The translations under genes were made by a program, and so were the position numbers. Below, piece after piece: positions 1 to 6,545 of a stretch of 29,407 bases of DNA; the first letter of the stretch is position 1; each line of letters starts with the position of its first letter. The notes below the pieces were generated by a model, which made no database searches, was not told the origin of the DNA, and saw only the letters and a list, made by a program, of their open reading frames with translations. Source of the stretch: an uncultured Lachnospiraceae bacterium (GTDB lineage: Bacteria; Bacillota; Clostridia; Lachnospirales; Lachnospiraceae); the NCBI GenBank assembly GCA_910586605.1, contig CAJUJR010000035.1, positions 1-29,407 on the forward strand. The letters run 5' to 3'.

Positions 1-45
1 GAAGATATTTTTTATTTCCTTAAGTCCGGCTACGATTGGCTGTGA
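1..45 (+). CDS. C-terminal end of an unknown ORF (partial)
   Basis: Frame 1 is open from the first base to TGA at 43-45 and encodes EDIFYFLKSGYDWL. The rest of the gene lies outside the window. I do not recognise the family. It could be the end of a transposase of a multicopy element, because the same 14 codons occur at the other end of the window. It could also be the aromatic-rich C-terminus of a small precursor peptide for the radical SAM enzyme that starts 53 bases downstream. The sequence does not decide between these. Confidence 0.3.
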   Translation, partial: EDIFYFLKSGYDWL

Positions 46-53
46 ATAGTAAC
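1..53 (+). repeat. 53-bp terminal repeat, left copy
   Basis: Bases 1-53 are identical to the reverse complement of the last 53 bases of the window (29355-29407). Identity stops exactly at base 53: the next bases are ATGA here and TAGT in the other copy. The segment reads as the end of an open frame (stop TGA at 43-45) plus 8 bases. Either both ends of the window run into copies of the same multicopy element in opposite orientation, as happens at assembly breaks, or the 53 bp is a true inverted repeat. The first is more likely. Confidence 0.95.
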
Positions 54-98
54 ATGATTTTAACATTCGTTGGAAGATTCAGCGAAAAGGAGTAAACT

Positions 99-1511
99 AT
101 GGGATATTATCGTTTAAAGGAATCCTGCGTCCTGCGGGGTTGGGAAAAGCTGCCATGGGCAGCTGTCCTGCGCCCCCGGAATACTGTTGAATTTTTAAGC
201 CGGGAGGCATTTGACGCATTAAGCCTCTGTAACGGCAAGTGTGACTGTGACTTAAAAATAGTGCCGGAACGGACAAAGGAGCTTATCCGTATGGCTGTTG
301 AAAGAGATATCGTGGAGCCTTGCAGTTATGGGGAAGGGCTGACGCCGGACCAGGAATACCGTCAATATCAAAACCGTTTTATCCGTACTGCCCATTGGTC
401 TATTACAGGAAAATGTAATTATAAGTGCAGGCATTGTTATATGTCCGCTCCGGAGGCAAAGTATGGGGAATTGTCCCATGAGACAATTATGGATATCATA
501 GGCCAGTTGGAAGAATGTGGCGTGATGTCGGTAACACTTACCGGAGGGGAGCCGCTGATACGCAAAGACTGGTGGGAGATTGTAGACGCCTTGCTTGACC
601 GCCATATTGACATCCGGACTATTTATTCCAATGGCGCTCTGGTAAATGAAGCATTGCTTCAGGGACTTTCCCAAAGGGGGATTAAGCCAGAGTTTAATAT
701 GAGCTATGATGGGGATGAAGGATGGCATGATTGGCTCAGGGGAATTCCGGGCGCGGGTAAAGCTGTGCTTAATGCATTTGATTTATGTTATGAAATGGGT
801 TTCCCGACCGGCGCTGAACTTTGTATCCATCAAGGGAATAAACATCTGCTGCGCCAGAGCATCCGCACACTTGCCAGGCACCATTGCTCGCATTTGAAAA
901 CAAATCCGGTATCGGAAACAGAGCTGTGGGAACGGCTTGGCGGGGATTATTCGATTTCGATGGAAGAAACACTGGAAACCTATCTGGAATACATCCCGGC
1001 GTACTTTGAGGATGGAAGGCCATTGTCGCTGATGCTTGGCGGGTTCTTCTCATGTAATGGAAAGGATTCATATGGCGGGGAGAAGGTAAGATGGTCGATT
1101 CCGCTAAAGAAGTATGATGGCGGGGACAGTTGCCTTAATCAGACTGTATGTGGTCATGCGAGGCAGGTGATGTACCTGTCAGCGGAAGGGCGTATGCTTC
1201 CGTGTATGTCCTTGTCCTCTTATGACATGCAGGAAGAATATCCTCTTATTACCGAGGAGGGATTGCGTCAGGGGCTGACGGATTCGACCTACATGAAGCT
1301 GATTGACACCCGTGTGGAGGAATTCTTAAAGCATACAGAGGAATGCGGAGCTTGTGAATATGCAAAGATTTGTGCCGGAGGATGCCGGGCAAGTGCCCTG
1401 TGCTATGGCAAGACGGATATTATGGCACCGGACCGCGCTTCGTGTCTGATTTTCCGAGAAGGATATGGGAGACGGCTCGAGGAAGTGATGAAACATTTAC
1501 GAATTGAATGA
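99..1511 (+). CDS. Radical SAM/SPASM peptide-modifying enzyme
   Basis: This 470-residue cytosolic protein is probably a radical S-adenosylmethionine maturase of a ribosomal peptide. The CxxxCxxC motif that binds the catalytic 4Fe-4S cluster is at Cys106, Cys110 and Cys113 (CNYKCRHC). The GGEP motif for SAM binding is near residue 150. A C-terminal SPASM-type cysteine cluster (ECGACEYAKICAGGCR, about residues 416-432, plus further cysteines around 350 and 390) should hold auxiliary iron-sulfur clusters. The first 90 residues before the barrel resemble the PqqD-like peptide-recognition fold in size and position, but this is inference. The start is supported by AAAGGAGT at 87-94. A terminator follows directly, so the gene is the last of its transcript. 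No precursor peptide or exporter is visible downstream; any precursor must lie at or beyond the left edge. The substrate and the bond formed are unknown. Confidence 0.85.
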   Translation: MGYYRLKESCVLRGWEKLPWAAVLRPRNTVEFLSREAFDALSLCNGKCDCDLKIVPERTKELIRMAVERDIVEPCSYGEGLTPDQEYRQYQNRFIRTAHWSITGKCNYKCRHCYMSAPEAKYGELSHETIMDIIGQLEECGVMSVTLTGGEPLIRKDWWEIVDALLDRHIDIRTIYSNGALVNEALLQGLSQRGIKPEFNMSYDGDEGWHDWLRGIPGAGKAVLNAFDLCYEMGFPTGAELCIHQGNKHLLRQSIRTLARHHCSHLKTNPVSETELWERLGGDYSISMEETLETYLEYIPAYFEDGRPLSLMLGGFFSCNGKDSYGGEKVRWSIPLKKYDGGDSCLNQTVCGHARQVMYLSAEGRMLPCMSLSSYDMQEEYPLITEEGLRQGLTDSTYMKLIDTRVEEFLKHTEECGACEYAKICAGGCRASALCYGKTDIMAPDRASCLIFREGYGRRLEEVMKHLRIE

Positions 1512-1526
1512 TTGAAGTTTTTGTGG

Positions 1527-1554
1527 GAGCCTGATGCTGAATCAGGCTCTTTTT
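1527..1554 (+). terminator. Intrinsic terminator of the radical SAM gene
   Basis: A perfect 9-bp stem (GAGCCTGAT at 1527-1535 pairing with 1541-1549) with a 5-nt loop is followed by five T at 1550-1554. It starts 16 bases after the stop codon. Confidence 0.85.
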
Positions 1555-1611
1555 GTTCGCCCAGCATGGGCGAACTCTAACGGGTGAAAGTCCCGAACAC
1601 GCCTAGGCATT
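1555..1611 (+). ncRNA. Possible group II intron 5' (domain I) fragment
   Basis: An 8-bp hairpin (GTTCGCCC 1555-1562 with 1568-1575) is followed by ACGGGTGAAAGTCCCGAACA and GCCTAGGCA. The GGGTGAAAGTCCC hairpin followed by a short purine-rich strand resembles domain I of bacterial group II introns. The resemblance is from memory of the family. No domain V and no reverse transcriptase follow, so if it is an intron it is a short scrap cut off by the IS3 remnant at about 1612. Confidence 0.35.
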
Positions 1612-1792
1612 TTGTCAAGATTAGTTGACACATTTTTCGCAAGGATTTTGTAGCCTATGCCGCCTCTTTCAAGGAATCATAGTATCGCTGTCGTTTGACC
1701 ATCGGAGGAAGCCCGCCATTAGCAGAGCATATCCTTCGGTTATTCCAGTAGCTAATAAAATACTGTTGTTGCTCTCCTAGATTGTCACAAAC
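1612..1792 (-). mobile_element. Remnant of an IS3-family insertion sequence
   Basis: This is the 3' end of an IS3-like element: the last 45 codons of a DDE transposase, then about 40 bases to a possible terminal repeat (TGTCAAGATTAGTTGACACA at about 1614-1633 read on the plus strand). The rest of the element, including the 5' end and the catalytic core, is absent. It separates the possible intron scrap from the lysozyme-like fragment. Confidence 0.65.
1655..1792 (-). pseudogene. IS3-family transposase (OrfB) C-terminal remnant
   Basis: On the minus strand a frame is open from a stop at 1793-1795 to TAG at 1655-1657 and encodes 45 residues. It contains CDNLGEQQQYF and then YWNNRRICSANGGLPPMVKR. 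The pattern Y-x-x-Y/W-N-x-x-R followed by GG-L-P-P/T-P is the hallmark of the C-terminal end of IS3/IS150-type transposases, just after the last catalytic Glu. The DDE residues themselves are missing, so it cannot be active. No start codon or ribosome binding site belongs to it. Confidence 0.75.
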
Positions 1793-1941
1793 CTACTCTC
1801 ATACGCTGTCACAAGCTTTATTTGAGATGGGTATGGAAAAACCAGAAATATATTTTCAATCGCTTAACTGTGCTTTTATGCGTATTCAGGCTGGCAGCGA
1901 TTGACAAATTAGAGAGCAAAAAATAATTTTTACCCAAAATC

Positions 1942-2418
1942 TTGTCAAAATGCAAAAAATCCACCCACTTTAAACTAAAATATGATAATTCTATTTCAGA
2001 AGCATCTGTTAAATCAGGAGTAAACAAAGCAATGATACAAGCAATTTTGTTTCGTGAATTAACTTGTGTCAATACACCAGATAAAATGGTAGACAATTAT
2101 GTTATGAATTATTATTATAATAAAGCAAAATTAGAAAAATTCATGAAAAAAGATTGGAAAGAACAACTGAAAAGTATACCATTAATATTGCGCTTTCCAG
2201 AAAAAGAAGATAGTAGTACTGGTTTAGGACAAATATTTGCAAAAACAGGAATTAAAGCAAGGAATACTTTTCTCTCAAAGGGAGAAAAGTATTATTCTTA
2301 TAGCAACTGGAAACAAAGGAAGAAAATCTGGTATAAGTTAAAAGACAATAATGCTTATAACACTACAATGGTTGCTAAAGTTTTAAAAATGAAGGCTGGT
2401 TGGCTTTTTGGTGGTTAG
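1942..2418 (+). pseudogene. Lysozyme/transglycosylase-like fragment, AT-rich
   Basis: The open frame runs from a stop at 1924-1926 to TAG at 2416-2418. The first usable start is TTG at 1942 with no convincing ribosome binding site, giving 158 residues. Segments such as SGVNKAMIQAILFRE and SSTGLGQIFAKTGIKA resemble the lysozyme-like superfamily pattern of an early catalytic Glu and a later G-x-x-Q/GLGQI motif seen in soluble lytic transglycosylases and phage or Clostridial endolysin-type proteins. No signal peptide is visible and the domain seems to begin at the very first residues, so the 5' part has probably been lost. Base composition is much richer in A and T than the flanking genes, which suggests foreign (phage or element) origin. 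The family assignment is tentative. Confidence 0.45.
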
Positions 2419-2452
2419 GTTTTGCATACATAGAAATAACAGAAGTTGATGA

Positions 2453-2998
2453 TTTGATTTGAAATGTGTAGATGAAAAAGGGATCATTTTCGGGGTAGAA
2501 GTCCAAAACATGATAATGACAATCATCAGAAAAGGGTTCGTTATAATATGGCGAACCTGGATACAGCAGCATCAGAAAAGGGCATAAAGTTTGATGAACT
2601 GAAAGATATTTACGAGATTTATATATCAAAATTTGATGTCTTTGGCAAAAACAGAACGATTTACCATATAGACAGAATGATCCGGGAAACACATAAAGTT
2701 GTAGATAATGGAACACATGAAATTTATATAAGTACGAAAATAGACGACGGCACGGAGATTGCGGAATATATGCAGATATTGAAAAAACCGTCATTGCCGA
2801 ATAATCCAAAATTTCCGCGGTTGTGTGAAGCATATAGGAATATCAAAACTGGAATGGGGGATGATGTTATAGATGTTGGTGGAATTGTACAAAGATGGCA
2901 TATTATCTGCCAAAGCCGCTTCAAAGAAACTAGAGATTACAGATGAAAAGTTCTTGGGATATGTGAAGGAACACGGCAAACAGATGGATAATTTTTGA
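2453..2998 (+). pseudogene. Rpn/PD-(D/E)XK transposase-like nuclease, frameshifted
   Basis: Three pieces of one Rpn-family (recombination-promoting nuclease) protein lie in two frames. The first frame (2453-2509) gives FDLKCVDEKGIIFGVEVQN, holding the family's catalytic D and ExQ residues. After a frameshift near 2510 the second frame continues with KRVRYNMANLDT and then the highly typical YEIYISKFDVFGKNRTIYHI and DRMIRET block. After another disruption near 2870 the first frame resumes with LYKDGILSAKAASKKLEITD and ends at TGA 2996-2998; this matches the usual short helical C-terminus of the family. The N-terminal start is missing. The family is abundant in Lachnospiraceae and often decayed. 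The 132-residue ORF at 2548-2946 is only the middle piece. Confidence 0.75.
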
Positions 2999-3019
2999 AA
3001 CACAGTAAGAATATAGAAA

Positions 3020-3060
3020 CTCTGTGATACTGCTAAATAAGCAGTATCACAGAGCTTTTT
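3020..3060 (+). terminator. Intrinsic terminator after the Rpn pseudogene
   Basis: A perfect 15-bp stem (CTCTGTGATACTGCT at 3020-3034 with 3040-3054), loop AAATA, then C and five T at 3056-3060. It is the strongest hairpin of the region and marks the right edge of the decayed segment. Confidence 0.85.
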
Positions 3061-3075
3061 GCGTTATGTATAAGT

Positions 3076-3117
3076 AAAAAAAGGCCTTTGGCACAATAGC
3101 CAAAAGCCCATTTTTTT
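3076..3117. terminator. Bidirectional terminator at the end of the sugar ABC operon
   Basis: GGCCTTTGGC (3083-3092) pairs with GCCAAAAGCC (3099-3108) across a 6-nt loop with one wobble or mismatch. The stem is flanked by seven A at 3076-3082 and seven T at 3111-3117, so it works as a terminator on both strands. On the minus strand it lies just after the last permease stop codon. Confidence 0.8.
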
Positions 3118-3129
3118 AATATTTTACTT

Positions 3130-3993
3130 TTATTCTTTGACACCGCCAAGGGCTACTCCCTGTACAATATGTTTTGAAAGAATCAGGTAAACGATAATAA
3201 CCGGAAAGATAGAAAAGGCTATCATAACATATACCTGCCCCATATCAAACTTCAGCCAGTCAGCAGACCGAAGCTGTGCAATCAAGATAGGAAGAGTTTT
3301 CTTCTTATCATCATGTAAAAGCAACGCCGGAATAAAATAGTTATTCCAACTGCTAACAAAGGAGAAAATCGCCTGTACTGCAACTGCCGGTTTCATCAAT
3401 GGCAGCACGATATGGTTAAATGTACGGAACTCCCCAGAACCATCAATCCTTGCCGCCTCTATCAACGATAGCGGAAGGGTGCTTTCCATATACTGTTTCA
3501 TATAGAAAAACGTTACCGGCGCTGCAATTGATGGAATTACAAGCGGAATAAAGGAATCTTCCAGCCCCATGCCGGATGCAAGCTTGACAAACCCAAGCGC
3601 CGTAACCTGCGACGGAATCATCATAACCATCAAAATAAACGGATAGATATACTTCTTTAACTTAAAATCATATGCATGGATAGCATATGCCGTCATTGTG
3701 GAGAAATAAACACATAATATTGCATTTAAGGTTGAAACAACCATGCTGTTTAACATTCCTTTTAAAACAGGAATCGTCCCAGCCAGAAGATTTTTCCAGT
3801 TTGTCAAGAAATGTGTACTTGGTATCAGCGTAAAACCAGACTGCAATTCCCCATTTGACCTGGTTGCATTTACAAACAACACATAAAACCAAAACAGGCA
3901 AAAAAACGAAATCAGGGTAAGTACAATATATGCAATCAGCCTCCGGCCGTAAACACTCAATCCGCTGCCCGTCCGTAAACGCTTTTTCTCCAT
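3130..3993 (-). CDS. Sugar ABC transporter permease, MalG-type
   Basis: This 287-residue inner-membrane protein is the second permease of a CUT1-class carbohydrate importer. Six hydrophobic segments are visible, the first at about residues 16-38. The cytoplasmic EAA loop that docks the ATPase is clear: EAARIDGSGEFRTFNHIVLP. It is the last gene of the operon, 6 bases after the upstream permease stop, with AGGGGTG as ribosome binding site. No ATPase gene follows. Gram-positive CUT1 importers commonly share one MsmK/MsiK-type ATPase encoded elsewhere. The context of GH16 and GH94 suggests beta-gluco-oligosaccharide import; the exact sugar is inference. Confidence 0.92.
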   Translation of the reverse strand: MEKKRLRTGSGLSVYGRRLIAYIVLTLISFFCLFWFYVLFVNATRSNGELQSGFTLIPSTHFLTNWKNLLAGTIPVLKGMLNSMVVSTLNAILCVYFSTMTAYAIHAYDFKLKKYIYPFILMVMMIPSQVTALGFVKLASGMGLEDSFIPLVIPSIAAPVTFFYMKQYMESTLPLSLIEAARIDGSGEFRTFNHIVLPLMKPAVAVQAIFSFVSSWNNYFIPALLLHDDKKKTLPILIAQLRSADWLKFDMGQVYVMIAFSIFPVIIVYLILSKHIVQGVALGGVKE

Positions 3994-3999
3994 AGATAA

Positions 4000-4914
4000 T
4001 CACCCCTTTCTTTTATCGTTGCCAGTTACTTTAAATACAACAAGGCTTAAAATAGCAGTTATAATAAACAGGACTACAGACAAAGCGCCCGCCATACCAT
4101 AATTTTTGCTGAATAAATGCCTGTTCAGATACATAATCATTGTCATAGTAGAACGCACCGGATCACCTGTACCATTTGTCAATATCTGCGGCACATCAAA
4201 TAACTGCAGGCCTCCAAGCAGTGAAGTTACAAGCACATACACAAGAATTGGGCGCAAAAGCGGCAATGTTATTTTGAAGAAAATTTGTCCCGAGGTCGCC
4301 CCGTCTACTTCTGCCGCTTCAAATAACGAAGTGTCAATTCCCATCATACCTGCCATCAATAAGATTGTTGTATTCCCAAACCACATCAGGCAATTCAAAA
4401 ATGCAATAATCCCTCTTGCGCTTCCTGTATTAGACAAGAACTTATACGGCGTATCAATAAACCCAATCTGCATCAGCAGGGAATTAATTGGCCCACCGTC
4501 AGAAAACAGGGTGAAAAATAACATCGCAAACGCAGAAGCCATAATAAGGTTTGGCAAATAAATAACTGTCTTAAAGAAACGGGAACCCTTTAACTTTAAC
4601 TGCACATCTGAAAACCATGCCCCTAACAGCAAAGAAAGGAATATCTGCGGGATAAAACACATAACCCATATAACAAGGGTATTTTTTGCATATATCCAGA
4701 GATCTCCGCTTTCAAATAACTTCTGATAATTCCCAAGCCCTACAAAATTTGGTCCTACCTGTGTCAGCCCAGCTTTGTAATTTTCAAAAAAACTATTGTA
4801 AATCGTTGTAACCATCGGCACAAACTGAAACACCATATAGACCAGGATAAATGGCATTAGGAAGATATAACCCCATTTATTGTACCTGACTGCTTTCGCA
4901 TTTTTTTTATTCAT
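4000..4914 (-). CDS. Sugar ABC transporter permease, MalF-type
   Basis: This 304-residue membrane protein is the first permease of the CUT1 importer and forms a heterodimer with the product of the next gene. It begins with a hydrophobic segment at about residues 12-34, followed by five more. The EAA loop reads EAAEVDGATSGQIFFKITLP. The ribosome binding site GGAGG precedes the ATG by about 9 bases. A GC-rich hairpin lies between this gene and the upstream binding-protein gene, consistent with lower expression of the permeases than of the binding protein. Confidence 0.92.
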   Translation of the reverse strand: MNKKNAKAVRYNKWGYIFLMPFILVYMVFQFVPMVTTIYNSFFENYKAGLTQVGPNFVGLGNYQKLFESGDLWIYAKNTLVIWVMCFIPQIFLSLLLGAWFSDVQLKLKGSRFFKTVIYLPNLIMASAFAMLFFTLFSDGGPINSLLMQIGFIDTPYKFLSNTGSARGIIAFLNCLMWFGNTTILLMAGMMGIDTSLFEAAEVDGATSGQIFFKITLPLLRPILVYVLVTSLLGGLQLFDVPQILTNGTGDPVRSTMTMIMYLNRHLFSKNYGMAGALSVVLFIITAILSLVVFKVTGNDKRKG

Positions 4915-4939
4915 AATTCGGGCCTCCTTCCAACCAGGC

Positions 4940-4957
4940 CTCCGGCAGATGCCGGAG
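4940..4957 (-). promoter_or_regulatory. Intercistronic hairpin between binding protein and permease
   Basis: CTCCGGC at 4940-4946 pairs with GCCGGAG at 4951-4957 across a 4-nt loop, 14 bases after the binding-protein stop codon. There is no T tract. Such hairpins after binding-protein genes usually protect the upstream message from 3' decay and set an excess of binding protein over membrane subunits. Confidence 0.6.
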
Positions 4958-4970
4958 AACCTGAATCATA

Positions 4971-6356
4971 TTAATAAGTTAAATCCGGATATTTTTCCAC
5001 AACTGCTTTATAAAACTGGTCTAAGGCCTCTTCTTTTGTGGCATTTCCTTCAAAATAATTCTTCATGGCATGTTGGAATTCCTCAGTACATCCCAAGTCA
5101 TATCCAGTTACGTTAGATAAAGATAAATCTTTTACACCATTGCAGTAAATTCCCAATGGGTTCTGTCCACCCAGGATTTTGCTGGAATATTTAGATTCTG
5201 CCATTTCCTCCATAACCGGCTGGTTATTTACGAAATCATCCGTACCTTCTGAAATTGCTTTCATAATATCAGCATTTGCTGTTAACTGAAGCATAATATC
5301 TTTAATTAGCCCTGAATTATCTGAACCTGCTGCTGCACAAATCCAAGTACCTCCCCAGTAGAAGCCCTGTGGTCCTTCTGTTGCACCCCAGCCGCCTTTA
5401 TTTCCGATGCTTCCTTCTGTATCAGCAGCCATGCTAAAGTTTACAAGCCATGCAGGCCCAAAATAGCAGAATACTTTTCCTTCTGGATAGAAGCCCTTTT
5501 TCCAGTCATCGCTCCACATATCATAAGCGCCTGTATATTTAGCATCTACTAACTTCTTGGAATCATCTACCCATTTCATAATGTTGTCATCAATGTTAAT
5601 TTTGCCATCCTCTACCCATTTTGAACTTACATTATTGGAATATACGCGATAGCTGTCATTAGCTGTAGACATAATTTTATATCCAGCCTTTTTCATTGTC
5701 TCTGCTGTTTCCCCAAAAGTTTCCCAGTCTTTTACATATTCCTGTACCTTCGCCGGGTCGTCGGAACCAAGCACTTCTTTTGCTGCTTCCCTGTTATAGA
5801 AAAGCACGCCTGGCGCCGCCTGCCATGATGTCCCTTTCAAAACCCCATTGGAATCTGTTACTACATCCTTTGTATACTGGTACTGCTCTGAAAGATCGCT
5901 GTCATTTACCCCTAAATCTGCCAACGGCGCTGCAAATTCACTGTTGACATACTTTAACGCATAGTCTGCTTCCACTAGGAAAACATCCACCTTTTCATCA
6001 GCCGAAGCGCTTTCCTGCTTCTGCAGGGCTGCATCCAGGTTATCCTGATAAGCATTATTCTCATTTGGCGTAATATTCCACTTTACTGTCACATCTCCAA
6101 TTGTCCCTGAAGTTGCATCTTTCTTTTTATAGCCTGGGAAGTAATCTGTCACACGGGATTTGAACTCCTCATTCCAGCAGTAAATATTAAGCACTTTTCC
6201 ACCATCGCTTACCGTTCCAGAACTGTTGTTTTCAGAACTTGCCCCCTTGCTGGTGCTGTCGCTTGAACCTTTATCCTTATCTTCCGAACCACACCCTGCC
6301 AGCGCTGCCGCCGCCATACTAAAAACCAATAATGCACTAAGAAATCTCTTTCTCAT
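4971..6356 (-). CDS. Sugar-binding lipoprotein of the ABC importer
   Basis: This 461-residue lipoprotein is an extracellular solute-binding protein of the CUT1 class. The signal peptide ends in the lipobox LAGC with the lipid-modified Cys at residue 22, followed by a Ser/Asp/Gly-rich linker and then the start of the folded domain VLNIYCWNEEF. Many tryptophans and tyrosines (for example YDMWSDDW and WGGTWICAAAG) fit a carbohydrate-stacking site. GAGGAGG lies 7 bases before ATG. About 190 AT-rich bases separate it from the GH94 gene upstream; these contain -10-like TATAAT and TATAGT boxes but no clear -35 box, so a separate weak promoter is possible. It probably captures beta-linked glucose oligosaccharides released by GH16; the ligand is inference. 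Confidence 0.92.
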   Translation of the reverse strand: MRKRFLSALLVFSMAAAALAGCGSEDKDKGSSDSTSKGASSENNSSGTVSDGGKVLNIYCWNEEFKSRVTDYFPGYKKKDATSGTIGDVTVKWNITPNENNAYQDNLDAALQKQESASADEKVDVFLVEADYALKYVNSEFAAPLADLGVNDSDLSEQYQYTKDVVTDSNGVLKGTSWQAAPGVLFYNREAAKEVLGSDDPAKVQEYVKDWETFGETAETMKKAGYKIMSTANDSYRVYSNNVSSKWVEDGKINIDDNIMKWVDDSKKLVDAKYTGAYDMWSDDWKKGFYPEGKVFCYFGPAWLVNFSMAADTEGSIGNKGGWGATEGPQGFYWGGTWICAAAGSDNSGLIKDIMLQLTANADIMKAISEGTDDFVNNQPVMEEMAESKYSSKILGGQNPLGIYCNGVKDLSLSNVTGYDLGCTEEFQHAMKNYFEGNATKEEALDQFYKAVVEKYPDLTY

Positions 6357-6545
6357 AATAGCTCCTCCTCTTCTTCTTTATGATGCTATGTTTATAGGAA
6401 CCTCCAACAATGAATTCGTTCTGTGTTCCTTGCTAAACATACTATAACATTTTGGGAATCTTTATTATATTAAATTACTTAAAAAAATACCATTTTCATG
6501 CCATAATTTAAAACATCTGACAACTATTCGTAAAATATTTGGATT

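Noticed and set aside
252..728. Long minus-strand frame inside the radical SAM gene
   Set aside because: It is antisense to a well-conserved protein, has no family resemblance and no ribosome binding site.
1818..2096. 92-codon minus-strand frame with an HTH-like stretch (IAASLNTHKSTVKRLK)
   Set aside because: It overlaps the lysozyme-like frame on the other strand, lacks a ribosome binding site, and the HTH likeness is short enough to be chance.
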